A stretch of DNA of 47,740 nucleotides from Ignavibacteria bacterium (GTDB lineage Bacteria > Bacteroidota > Ignavibacteria > Kapaibacteriales > UBA961), in contig CANLII010000018.1 of assembly GCA_947491315.1 (NCBI GenBank), forward strand, positions 1 to 47,740, in the 5' to 3' direction. How positions within the stretch are numbered: the first letter of the stretch is position 1; each line of letters starts with the position of its first letter. Positions 26,786-34,804 of this stretch are shown here, piece after piece. Made by a program: the position numbers and the translations under genes. The notes below the pieces were generated by a model. The model searched no databases. It was not told the DNA's origin and saw only the letters and a list, made by a program, of their open reading frames with translations.

Positions 26786-27293
26786 TCTTGAGAATGGATT
26801 GGTAAAGGTTGAAACTGAGTATTTAATTGGCAGTTACCCCTCTGTAGCAGTCTATAAATCCATTAAACATGACCTCAATAAAAAATATAATAGGACAAAA
26901 GTTGAAATAGAGGACTTAAGGAATTCCCTTACCACACTCGAAGATAGGAATATGTGGATTCAATGGATAGAGAGATTTGGAAATGAAATGCGCGATAAAA
27001 AGCAAATATCTGAATCTTCCAAGTATGAGATCTTGCGAGGGGTCCTGAGGGAGATCATTGTGTCATTTGACCATGAAAAACAGGTTCATATGTTCACAAT
27101 CAACTTCAATATCCCCATTTTCATGGAAGATAAAAGTGGTAAAAACAGCCTACGACAAAAGTCTAATAAATCCACCAAGCCGTGTTTTCCATCCTCAATA
27201 CCAAACACCGACCTTACATACTACTCCACAGTGACTGACTTTGCCAAATTGCGTGGTTTATCAACATCGCATCCGCGAAGCACTGCTATATGA
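26766..27293 (+). pseudogene. Serine recombinase C-terminal remnant
   Basis: This open frame matches the C-terminal coiled-coil region of large serine recombinases (resolvase/integrase family). It starts RKLADLENGL and continues with a helical stretch, then LEDRNMWIQWIERFG and a strand-rich end (HMFTINFNIPIF). The catalytic resolvase domain and recombinase domain are missing. Upstream the frame is cut by TGA at 26763 and the LysR remnant. After about 27160 it is no longer recombinase: the last 24 codons are the antisense of the glmS 3' end. Formal start codons (TTG 26799) are probably meaningless. Base composition is more A-rich than the neighbours, in keeping with acquired DNA. I judge it a dead mobile-element fragment. 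Confidence 0.7.
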
Positions 27294-29053
27294 TAGGCCA
27301 ATAATTGGAGTGGAATAACCGACAATGCGGGTGTGAGCATAGGAAGAGTGTCGGGAATATAAATCACATGATTCGCAACGGATTCAATGTGAGTATCACC
27401 TTCGGTTGCGATGGCAATGACTTTCCCTTTGCGCGCGCGGACTTCCTGAATATTGGAAATCACTTTATCATAAATATCATCTTTGGTCGCGATGAATACC
27501 ACGGGCATATTTTCATCCACGAGTGCAATCGGACCATGCTTCATTTCCGCGGCGGGATATCCTTCGGCATGGATATAAGAAATCTCTTTTAATTTCAAAG
27601 CGCCTTCGAGAGCAACAGGGAAATTATAACCGCGACCCAAATACAAGAAATTACGAGCATCTTGATATTCCTCGGCGATTTGTTTTATGGTATCTTCTTG
27701 TTTTAGAATTTCTTCAATTTTTGAAGGGATAGCATCCAAGGCTTCGGCAATTCTTTTGCCTTCGATCGAAGACACTTTATTCATTCTGCCGAGATGCAAA
27801 GCTAGGAGTGACAATACAGCAAGTTGGGAAGTGAATGCTTTGGTTGAAGCCACCCCGATTTCGGGTCCGGCATGAGAATAGACGCCGGCATGCGTCTCAC
27901 GCGCGATTGAACTTCCCACCACATTCACGATTCCGAGTACGGTCGCGCCTTTCAAACGAGCTTCTTTCAAAGCCGCCAAAGTATCGGCGGTTTCACCGCT
28001 TTGAGAGATTGCGATGATCACATCATCAGGATAAATGATCGGGGTGCGATAGCGGAATTCTGAGGCATATTCCACTTCCACGGGAATTTGCGCGAGGCGT
28101 TCGATCATGTATTCACCGACGAGTCCGGCATGCCATGAAGTACCACAAGCAAGGATGATGATTCTTCGCGCACTGCGCAATTCTTTTGCGACTGGGTTTA
28201 AGCCACCGAGTTTGACATTACCTTCTTCGGTGAGTAAACGACCGCGCAATGCATCGCGGAAAGTGGAAGGTTGCTCATAGATTTCCTTGAGCATGAAATG
28301 ATTATAGCCACCTTTTTCAATCGCATCCAAGTCGAATTCGATTTGTTCGATTTGTTCATTCGTGATCACATTGTCAATCGTTTTTGTGGTCACGCCATGA
28401 CGAGAAATTACCGCCATTTCATTATCAGCTAGATAAATCACTTGTCTTGTATGCTGTATAATTGCCGATGCATCAGATGCCACGATGAATTCGCCATCGC
28501 CAATGCCCACCACGATCGGACTTCCTCTGCGGGCTGCGATCAAGGTATTGGGATCATCAGAGCACATCACGCAGATGCCGAAAGTGCCTTCCACTTCATT
28601 GAGGGCAAGGCGCACGGAAGTTTCGAGATCATTACCATTGGCATAGATAGAGCCGATAAAGACTGCGAGCACTTCGGAATCTGTTTCTGAAGCAAAGGAA
28701 TAGCCATCTTTGATGAGTTTTTTACGGAGTGCTGTATAATTTTCGATGATGCCATTATGCACAAGCGCGATTTTTCCGGTGCTATCGGTATGCGGATGCG
28801 CATTCACATCATTGGGTTCGCCATGTGTGGCCCAGCGCGTATGACCAATCCCGATATTGCTCTGCATGGAGCTAAAGTTCAATATCTTTTCTAAGTCTTT
28901 CACTTTACCCGCTTTCTTCTGAATCAAGAGATGACCTGATTCATTCGTCACGATGCCGGCGGAATCATATCCACGATATTCGAGGAGTTTCAATCCATTG
29001 ATGATGATGTCTGAAGCCTTTTGATGACCGATATATCCAACGATTCCGCACAT
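27221..29053 (-). CDS. glmS: Glutamine-fructose-6-phosphate aminotransferase (isomerizing)
   Basis: This is GlmS, which makes glucosamine-6-phosphate for peptidoglycan and lipopolysaccharide. It has 610 residues, the normal length. The N-terminal glutaminase domain starts MCGIVGYIG with Cys2 as nucleophile and has HTRWATHGEPN. Two SIS isomerase domains follow, with ACGTSWHAG, ISQSGETADT and LGRGYNFPVALEGALKLKEISY. The C-terminus ends in the universal DKPRNLAKSVTVE. Its 3' end is next to mobile-element remnants. No glmS ribozyme is recognisable in the 213-bp leader. Confidence 0.97.
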   Translation of the reverse strand: MCGIVGYIGHQKASDIIINGLKLLEYRGYDSAGIVTNESGHLLIQKKAGKVKDLEKILNFSSMQSNIGIGHTRWATHGEPNDVNAHPHTDSTGKIALVHNGIIENYTALRKKLIKDGYSFASETDSEVLAVFIGSIYANGNDLETSVRLALNEVEGTFGICVMCSDDPNTLIAARRGSPIVVGIGDGEFIVASDASAIIQHTRQVIYLADNEMAVISRHGVTTKTIDNVITNEQIEQIEFDLDAIEKGGYNHFMLKEIYEQPSTFRDALRGRLLTEEGNVKLGGLNPVAKELRSARRIIILACGTSWHAGLVGEYMIERLAQIPVEVEYASEFRYRTPIIYPDDVIIAISQSGETADTLAALKEARLKGATVLGIVNVVGSSIARETHAGVYSHAGPEIGVASTKAFTSQLAVLSLLALHLGRMNKVSSIEGKRIAEALDAIPSKIEEILKQEDTIKQIAEEYQDARNFLYLGRGYNFPVALEGALKLKEISYIHAEGYPAAEMKHGPIALVDENMPVVFIATKDDIYDKVISNIQEVRARKGKVIAIATEGDTHIESVANHVIYIPDTLPMLTPALSVIPLQLLAYHIAVLRGCDVDKPRNLAKSVTVE

Positions 29054-29126
29054 AGAGTGAAGTCCTTAGAGAAAATGTCTTTGCATTTCAGAATGAGAGA
29101 ATGGTTTTTGCAAATTGTCAAGTCCG

Positions 29127-29134
29127 TATATTTG
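29127..29134 (+). promoter_or_regulatory. Candidate -7 element for the desaturase gene
   Basis: TATATTTG fits TAnnTTTG but lies 133 nt before the desaturase start. The rest of the 29054-29266 gap shows no other feature. Weak call. Confidence 0.3.
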
Positions 29135-29266
29135 GACAATTGCCCGAGAGCAGGATTGAGTGACGGACCCATAGCCATCCTTGATGTCTGCAAAAATACG
29201 GAATAAGTATCAGAACTGCTTCAGGGCAAAGAAAGCAAGATTCATCACCACAATGTCTCAATATTT

Positions 29267-30136
29267 ATGGACAATTCTGTGAATAAACCCTATTCTCACC
29301 AAATGCAGGTGATATTATATTTTCTGATGTTGATTGTTTTGCCCGGTTTGGGAACGATCACAGCTATCATTTTGGCCTTTCAGGGTCATATTTCTTGGCA
29401 GGATGTGATTCTCTGTATATCACTCACGATTTTGACCGAGCTTGGTATCACGCTTGGTTTCCATCGCATGCTTGTGCATCAGAGTTTCACTGCGAATCCC
29501 GTTGTGAAATTCATTCTTCTTATGCTTGGCTCCATGGCTTTGCAAGGAGCTCCTTCATCTTGGGCGAGCATACATTTGAAGCATCATGCAAATACTGATG
29601 TTGAGGATGATCCACATAGTCCCACATTCAAAGGATGGCTTCATGCGCATTGCGGATGGATTTTTACGATGGATCCCGAAGTGCAATTGCAGGCAAGACA
29701 AACCTTTGGCAAGAAATTTCAGCAGGATAAGATGGTCACTTTTTTTGATGCCACCTTCTTTGCTTGGTCAATGCTTGGTTTGCTCATTCCATTTCTCATT
29801 GGTGGACTCAATGGTTTGCTCTGGGGTGGTTTTGTAAGATTATTCCTTGCATTGAATTTCACATGGAGCGTCAATTCAATCTGTCATATTTTCGGCAGGA
29901 AGATGTTTAAAACAGATGATGCATCAAAGAATAATTTCCTTGTCGGCATTCTTGCCATGGGTGAAGGTTGGCATAATAATCATCATGCATTTCCACGCTC
30001 GGCTTTTCATGGTCTTGCTTGGTGGCAATTCGATCTTTCCGGTTATATCATCTGGATACTCGAAAAACTCCGCCTCGTCAAACATGTGTATCGCGTTCCG
30101 GAAGATATTTTTCAAGACAAACTCATCACGAAATGA
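29267..30136 (+). CDS. Acyl-CoA/fatty acid desaturase
   Basis: This is a membrane diiron fatty acid desaturase (delta-9 type) of 289 residues, introducing a double bond into a fatty acyl chain with O2. The three histidine boxes are complete: HRMLVH, HLKHHA and HNNHH. Four or more hydrophobic segments bracket them. A WGGFVRLFLALNFTWSVNS stretch precedes the last box, as in stearoyl-CoA-desaturase-like bacterial proteins. It indicates aerobic growth and membrane fluidity control. It stands alone, with a terminator directly after it. Confidence 0.92.
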   Translation: MDNSVNKPYSHQMQVILYFLMLIVLPGLGTITAIILAFQGHISWQDVILCISLTILTELGITLGFHRMLVHQSFTANPVVKFILLMLGSMALQGAPSSWASIHLKHHANTDVEDDPHSPTFKGWLHAHCGWIFTMDPEVQLQARQTFGKKFQQDKMVTFFDATFFAWSMLGLLIPFLIGGLNGLLWGGFVRLFLALNFTWSVNSICHIFGRKMFKTDDASKNNFLVGILAMGEGWHNNHHAFPRSAFHGLAWWQFDLSGYIIWILEKLRLVKHVYRVPEDIFQDKLITK

Positions 30137-30139
30137 TTC

Positions 30140-30171
30140 AATGCCTCACAGAAATGTGGGGCATTGTTTTT
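30140..30171 (+). terminator. Rho-independent terminator after the desaturase gene
   Basis: AATGCC-TCACA pairs with TGTGG-GGCATT (one mismatch) around GAAA, followed by a T-rich tract. It begins 3 bp after the stop codon. Confidence 0.85.
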
Positions 30172-30232
30172 ATATATTCCCCTCATGTTGAGGGGTGCCC
30201 GAAGGGCGGGGTGAGTTCTTCCACTTCTTTCT

Positions 30233-30301
30233 AACTGCTCGTCGAGCGAAGCCGAGACGAGAATCTTATATGTATATGTACCCCTCGGCTCCGCTCGGGG
30301 T
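30233..30301. repeat. 69-bp fold-back repeat, copy 1
   Basis: Copy 1 of a 69-bp element. Its arm GAGCGAAGCCGAG (30244-30256) pairs with CTCGGCTCCGCTC (30284-30296) with one mismatch. It differs from copy 2 at two positions. Confidence 0.88.
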
Positions 30302-30308
30302 AAAAAAC

Positions 30309-30351
30309 ATTTCGCCCCTCTGGGGCTATTATGATTTCGCCCCTCTGGGGC
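30309..30351. repeat. 18-bp tandem palindromic repeat, two copies
   Basis: ATTTCGCCCCTCTGGGGC occurs at 30309-30326 and 30334-30351, 25 bp apart, each containing a GCCCC/GGGGC hairpin with loop TCT. Confidence 0.85.
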
Positions 30352-30382
30352 GGGATTCTAGTAACAGCTCCTAGGCTCCACA

Positions 30383-30451
30383 AACTGCTCGTCGAGCGAA
30401 GCCGAGACGAGAATCTTATATGTATATGCACCCCTCGGCTTCGCTCGGGGT
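30383..30451. repeat. 69-bp fold-back repeat, copy 2
   Basis: Copy 2 of the same element, exactly 150 bp after copy 1. Here the 13-bp arms GAGCGAAGCCGAG (30394-30406) and CTCGGCTTCGCTC (30434-30446) are perfect reverse complements. Confidence 0.88.
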
Positions 30452-30539
30452 GCAGACACAACAGCCCCATCGGGGCGACATCATAGTAACGGTCACACCC
30501 CGGCCTTCGGCCACCCCCTATATAGAGGGGAATGAAGTT

Positions 30540-31052
30540 TTACCCCAAAATCTTCTCGCACTCTCTCACATGTGCACATATGAAATCTGCTTCCGGAATA
30601 TCGGAATAATCACCCACAAGAATGGTTTTTGTACCGGCATGTTTTCCTGCTTGTGCATCGGAGATGCTATCGCCGATCATCCAAGAGGATGAAAAATCAA
30701 TATCGAGTTTTTGCGCAGCATCGAGGAGCATGCCGGGTGCGGGTTTACGGCGTGATGAGTTGGTGCTGGCGAGATCACTGCAGAATTCTATTGCATCAGG
30801 AGTAAATCCATGTTCTGCCAGAAGTGAACACATATATGCGTGCACATTGGAAAGATCTTGTTCTGTCATCAGTCCTTTTCCAATGCCTTGCTGATTGGTG
30901 ACAATCACCGTGAGATATCCATGCTCTTTTGCCCATGCGAATAAAGTCAGTGATTCGGGAATGAGTGTGAATTCAGATGGTTTGGTGATATATCCACCGA
31001 TCATACGCTCATTAATGATGCCATCGCGGTCGAGGAAAAGTGCTTTGTTCAT
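30540..31052 (-). CDS. HAD-IIIA family phosphatase (GmhB/HisB-N-like)
   Basis: This is a HAD-superfamily phosphatase of about 170 residues, similar to D-glycero-D-manno-heptose 1,7-bisphosphate phosphatase GmhB and the HisB N-terminal domain. The catalytic FLDRDGIINE motif, VTNQQGIGKG, RRKPAPGML and the acidic GDSISDAQAG motif are all present. GmhB enzymes usually hold a zinc-binding cysteine loop before the RKP motif; here only one Cys is seen (EFCSDLAS), so the zinc site seems lost. The substrate could be a sugar bisphosphate for surface glycan made by the adjacent glycosyltransferase, but that is inference. ATG 31052 overlaps the upstream stop as ATGA. Confidence 0.82.
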   Translation of the reverse strand: MNKALFLDRDGIINERMIGGYITKPSEFTLIPESLTLFAWAKEHGYLTVIVTNQQGIGKGLMTEQDLSNVHAYMCSLLAEHGFTPDAIEFCSDLASTNSSRRKPAPGMLLDAAQKLDIDFSSSWMIGDSISDAQAGKHAGTKTILVGDYSDIPEADFICAHVRECEKILG

Positions 31053-32263
31053 GTGCGCTCCTTGTCTTTTGACCATAAGTCAGAAGTGATTGTGTCGAGT
31101 TCATTGAATATCGCATCCCATGAAAAATGTTCTTCAATCAGCCGGCGACCATTCATTGCCATGCATATGCGAAGTTCATCATTGTTCAATAGCTCGATTG
31201 CATAGTGTGACATCTCTTGATCATTTTGGGCTATGAATGCATGCTCGCCATGAACTATCGGAATGCCTTGACTTCCGGATTTAGTCGTGATCAATGCACA
31301 TCCCATCGCAAGCGCCTGCAAAGCTTTGTTCTGAATGCCAGATGCCCCTTTATGTGGATGCAAGAAAATAGCTGCATTATAATAATGGTCCTCAATTATA
31401 TCCACATTCGGGTGAATGGAAATACCATTTCCTTCCAGTTCCAAAATAGCTTTTCCGGGATCTGAACCGACGATGGAAAGAGTTGTATTTGGAATTGCAT
31501 TGCGGATACTTGGGAACATATCATTCGCGATATGCAATGCCATCATTTCATTTGCATGGACTTGTAATAAACCGATGAACACAATACCTTTTCTTGTTCT
31601 GAGTTGTTCTTCGCTCGAAGCAGGCATGGCTGCAAGATCTATACCATTCGTGAGCAATGCATACTGTGCATTCGGCTTACTTTCCTGCATAGCACGAATA
31701 TCGGTTTCTGTCACACATGTCACGCAATCAAATTGCTCAATGATGCTTGGCTCATAGGATTTGAGTTTCATCACTTCCCATGAACGAATAAATTTTTGTA
31801 CAATATTTGATGTCGTGGATACCGAACGAGATTGATACAGCACGCGACAATCCTCGGCGATGAGTAATTTCGGAATGGGAATATGCTTGATATATTCGGC
31901 GGTACGCATGAAAAATGCGATCAGCAAATCAAAAGATTGCTCGCGAATTTCACGCTGAACAATCTCATGAAAAGCAGGATCATCATAGAATGCAATTTCG
32001 AGCGGTAGATTTGTCCAAAATGTCTTGATACATCGCAAACCATTCTTGAATGGAGTCACTGTCACCGTATGGACTTTTATCCCAAGTTCTGTCAAAGGCT
32101 TGAGTCTCTCGGGTGTCGGTGCCTCTCCATGTATGCAGGAGATGAGTGTAATGTCATGCTTTTTCGACAAATGTTTCAGGAGATGAAATGATTTAATGCG
32201 ATCTCCACCAATGAGAGGAAATGGAAAGCGTGCCGTGAGAAAGAGTATGTTCTTTCGTTTCAT
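31049..32263 (-). CDS. Glycosyltransferase family 4 protein
   Basis: This is a GT-B fold glycosyltransferase of 404 residues, GT4-like. The N-terminal half starts FLTARFPFPLIGGDRIKSFHLLKHL, typical of the acceptor domain in sugar transferases related to exopolysaccharide systems. The C-terminal half holds the donor domain: VFIGLLQVHANE, then IVGSDPG, and an E-rich nucleotide-sugar motif region around GIQNKALQALAMGCALITT. No membrane segment is seen. The sugar and acceptor are unknown. It is coupled by ATGA overlaps to both uvrD and the HAD phosphatase. Confidence 0.87.
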   Translation of the reverse strand: MKRKNILFLTARFPFPLIGGDRIKSFHLLKHLSKKHDITLISCIHGEAPTPERLKPLTELGIKVHTVTVTPFKNGLRCIKTFWTNLPLEIAFYDDPAFHEIVQREIREQSFDLLIAFFMRTAEYIKHIPIPKLLIAEDCRVLYQSRSVSTTSNIVQKFIRSWEVMKLKSYEPSIIEQFDCVTCVTETDIRAMQESKPNAQYALLTNGIDLAAMPASSEEQLRTRKGIVFIGLLQVHANEMMALHIANDMFPSIRNAIPNTTLSIVGSDPGKAILELEGNGISIHPNVDIIEDHYYNAAIFLHPHKGASGIQNKALQALAMGCALITTKSGSQGIPIVHGEHAFIAQNDQEMSHYAIELLNNDELRICMAMNGRRLIEEHFSWDAIFNELDTITSDLWSKDKERT

Positions 32264-34272
32264 GCTTGTTCATCTCCATCGGGCAATAAGGCGAAGCGAC
32301 CCGCAATTTGTTCTTCTACGGAATCAAGAAATCTTGAGGGAGAACCAAGCACCATTCCACTTTCTCGGTCGAAAATGTCAATTGGATAGAGCAAATATAA
32401 ATGCTCTTTTGCACGGGTGATCGCCACATATATCAGGCGACGCTCCTCCTCGATATGTTCTTCATCGACCAGAGCTTTATTCGGAGGAAACTTGCCATCC
32501 AAAACCCATGGTATAAAAACCGTATTCCATTCCAGGCCTTTCGAGGAATGTATCGTTGAAATCGTGAAAAACTCATCTTCATTGAATTCTTCACCTGCTT
32601 CTGCTGACTCGGTTGGTGGTTCCAATGCCATTTCGGATAGCATGGTCGCGATATCGGTATAGCGCTCAGCAATAGCGGAAAATGTTTCAATATCTTTCCA
32701 TCGCTTGGCACTATCATCATGTTTTTTGCGAAGAATCGGACGATAAAATTCTCCGGCCAAAAATAATTTCTCATTCATACTCAGCGATGGATCTTGCATA
32801 TTTCTCAAAAGGGCAATCAATCGAAGAATTTCATCTTTTCCGCGTTTGATATCTTGCCAACCATTATCATTCATGATATTGAGTTTTCCTGAAGATATAT
32901 CATCGGTGATGATGGATGCAGTGCCTGGTCCTACTCCCTCAAGAAGCAATAGCAATCGATGCAAGGCAAGAATATCACTCGGATTATTTGCTATGCGGAA
33001 AAATGCGAGCATATCTTTCACATGCGCTGTTTCTATGAATTTGAATCCGCCAAATTTTCTGAATGGTATTTGCGCTTTTGCGAGTTCAATTTCAAGATCG
33101 AAAGACATATAACCGGATCTCACCAAAGCAGCCATAGCATTGAGAGAAATACCTTCTTCTCGAAGTTCCAAAATCTGCTGTACGATAAATGCCGATTGCT
33201 CTTGCTCATTTCTCGTTGAAATGATCATCGGCTTTTCATCAGAAATCAGTGAACTGAATAATACCTTTTTATATCCGAATGATGCCGATTGAAGAACATG
33301 ATTTGCGCAATCCAAAATTGGTTGAACCGAGCGATAATTTTGCTCGATGGCATAGAGCGCGCAATCTTTAAATAGGGAAGGGAATTCCAAGATATTCGCA
33401 TGATTAGCACCACGAAAGCTATAAATGCTCTGTGCATCATCCCCAACCGCCATCACATTTGCTTGTTCACCGGCAAGTCCTTTCACGATGCGATGTTGGA
33501 GACTATTCGTATCCTGATATTCATCAATCATGATGAATTGATGCTCTTTTTGAAGAATCGAGGCGATATGAGGTTTACTTTCAAGGAGCATCAAAAGATA
33601 CACAAGCAAATCATCATAATCCATCAAATGATGTTGCCTTTTATAATTCACATATTGCGTGAACAGTGCGATGATTGCATCAAGCTCTTGAATGAATTGT
33701 GGATATTGCTCATGCACGATGGAATCTACTGTCTTGCACATATTGACAGATAATCCATAAATCTTTGCGAGTGTATGCTTTTGCGGAAATCTTCTTTTTG
33801 TTTTTTGAGCGGAACTCCGATTTCGAATGAGATTCATCGCATCTTCCACATCCGATTGATCAATCACGGAGAATGTTTGATTGAATCCTAGTTCTGTTGC
33901 AAATCGTCTGAGTGTTCGATGAGCAAATGAGTGGAATGTACCTCCATTCACTTTATCGCATCTTCCCGCCAGCATGGTAGATGCTCTGCGAAGCATTTCA
34001 GAAGCGGACTTTCGGGTGAATGTGAGAAGAAGAATACGCTCAGGAGGAATGCCTGATTCAACGAGCCGGGCAAGACGATAGACTAATACGCGGGTTTTAC
34101 CTGTTCCTGCGCCGGCAAGCACGAGTGCCGGACCATAGACATGACATACCGCGGATAATTGAGCCGGATTCAATTCCTGTTCATAAGGAATTGTATAGCG
34201 TGCCTCTGCAGTCTTGTCCGATTGTACAATCGAATGTGATATAGTAGAGCTGCGTAGGACGAGTTTTTTCAT
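32260..34272 (-). CDS. UvrD/PcrA/Rep-family ATP-dependent DNA helicase
   Basis: This is a superfamily 1A 3'-5' DNA helicase of 670 residues. Motifs in order: Q-motif LNPAQLSAV, Walker A AGAGTGKT, motif Ia LLTFTRKSASEM, motif II MIDEYQDTN, motif III VGDDAQSIYSFRGA, motif IV QNYRS, motif V TIHSSKGLEW and motif VI VAITRAKEHLYL. It is likely to unwind DNA in repair or to remove blocked protein complexes. The length is a little below UvrD (720), and the C-terminal tail after motif VI is short. It sits between an acidic orphan gene and a glycosyltransferase, an unusual mix for one operon. Confidence 0.93.
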   Translation of the reverse strand: MKKLVLRSSTISHSIVQSDKTAEARYTIPYEQELNPAQLSAVCHVYGPALVLAGAGTGKTRVLVYRLARLVESGIPPERILLLTFTRKSASEMLRRASTMLAGRCDKVNGGTFHSFAHRTLRRFATELGFNQTFSVIDQSDVEDAMNLIRNRSSAQKTKRRFPQKHTLAKIYGLSVNMCKTVDSIVHEQYPQFIQELDAIIALFTQYVNYKRQHHLMDYDDLLVYLLMLLESKPHIASILQKEHQFIMIDEYQDTNSLQHRIVKGLAGEQANVMAVGDDAQSIYSFRGANHANILEFPSLFKDCALYAIEQNYRSVQPILDCANHVLQSASFGYKKVLFSSLISDEKPMIISTRNEQEQSAFIVQQILELREEGISLNAMAALVRSGYMSFDLEIELAKAQIPFRKFGGFKFIETAHVKDMLAFFRIANNPSDILALHRLLLLLEGVGPGTASIITDDISSGKLNIMNDNGWQDIKRGKDEILRLIALLRNMQDPSLSMNEKLFLAGEFYRPILRKKHDDSAKRWKDIETFSAIAERYTDIATMLSEMALEPPTESAEAGEEFNEDEFFTISTIHSSKGLEWNTVFIPWVLDGKFPPNKALVDEEHIEEERRLIYVAITRAKEHLYLLYPIDIFDRESGMVLGSPSRFLDSVEEQIAGRFALLPDGDEQA

Positions 34273-34296
34273 GGATGAACATCAGTGATATTGAAA

Positions 34297-34728
34297 TCAG
34301 AATTGATCTTCTTTTGTTTCCTCATCATCGAAGAGCGGATCATCATCTAGATCATTTTCATCGAATATGAGTTCATCATCGAATGTGTCATCAGAGTCCC
34401 AGCCACCGTTTTTGAGATTAGATTCCAAGTACTCTTCAAGTTGTTGAAAATTGGATTCTTGAGAAAGGAGTGGAATAATTTTTTTCGCAAGAGCATCTGC
34501 ATCTGCAGAAGTACAATTCCAAATCTCTTCTTTCATATATGATGGAGTCTTCTTCGCATTGGTAATCATCCGGACAATTACAGATTGATTTGTGATCGTT
34601 GTCGTCACATCCGTATCTGCATTTGTTGCTCTCACTTCAAACATTGCTGGCTTATCACCAGTGGTCCAGATGATGTCGATATAAAAAAGATCCCCTTCAA
34701 AACTTTTCAAATGTTGTTTGTTCTTCAT
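34297..34728 (-). CDS. Hypothetical acidic protein
   Basis: I do not recognise this 143-residue protein. Residues about 10-65 look beta-rich (alternating hydrophobic, with many Thr and Asn), and 66-105 look helical. The last 35 residues are strikingly acidic: a D/E-rich tail with repeated DD and DDEE, ending EDQF. No signal peptide or membrane segment. It has its own well-formed promoter (34775-34804) and lies 24 bp before the uvrD-type helicase gene, so the two are probably expressed together. Acidic tails of this sort are seen in proteins that contact nucleic-acid-binding proteins or basic partners; that is only a suggestion. Confidence 0.75.
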   Translation of the reverse strand: MKNKQHLKSFEGDLFYIDIIWTTGDKPAMFEVRATNADTDVTTTITNQSVIVRMITNAKKTPSYMKEEIWNCTSADADALAKKIIPLLSQESNFQQLEEYLESNLKNGGWDSDDTFDDELIFDENDLDDDPLFDDEETKEDQF

Positions 34729-34774
34729 GATGTTTCTGTCGGAAAGAATAAAGAAAGATATGTTTTAATGAGGA

Positions 34775-34804
34775 CAAAGATAAGAAAATGATAAGGAAGC
34801 TCAA
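34775..34804 (-). promoter_or_regulatory. Full Bacteroidota-type promoter (TTG-N19-TATCTTTG)
   Basis: On the minus strand TTG (34802-34804) is followed after exactly 19 nt by TATCTTTG (34775-34782), matching TTG-N19-21-TAnnTTTG. It precedes the acidic protein-helicase-glycosyltransferase-phosphatase operon by 46 nt. The TTG box touches the end of the TPR lipoprotein gene. Confidence 0.75.

Larger units (their letters stand above)
30178..30530. repeat. Intergenic cluster of GC-rich palindromes
   Basis: This gene-free stretch holds at least eight short perfect hairpins: CCCCTCA/TGAGGGG (30179-30195), GCCC/GGGC (30197-30207), CTCGTC/GACGAG (30238-30261 and a copy 150 bp on), GCCCC/GGGGC (30314-30326, 30339-30351, 30464-30476), and GGCC/GGCC (30502-30512). 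GC content is far above the surroundings. The layout resembles REP or BIME-like intergenic repeats. Confidence 0.8.

Noticed and set aside
27221-27293. C-terminal STVTDFAKLRG peptide of the recombinase frame as real protein
   Set aside because: It is the exact antisense of the conserved glmS C-terminus, so it is not recombinase sequence.
26700-27293. Tn7-like transposon at glmS
   Set aside because: No TnsA, B, C or D-like frame, and the remnant resembles a serine recombinase.
29054-29266. glmS ribozyme in the leader
   Set aside because: No recognisable ribozyme core, and this ribozyme is typical of Gram-positive lineages.
30233-30451. CRISPR array
   Set aside because: Only two long copies 150 bp apart with fold-back arms, no regular short repeat and spacer units, and no cas genes nearby.
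30231-30470. 79-residue minus-strand open frame with repeated PERSRGVHIHIRF peptides
   Set aside because: It is a translation of the 69-bp palindromic repeats; the peptide repeat follows the DNA repeat and there is no start signal.
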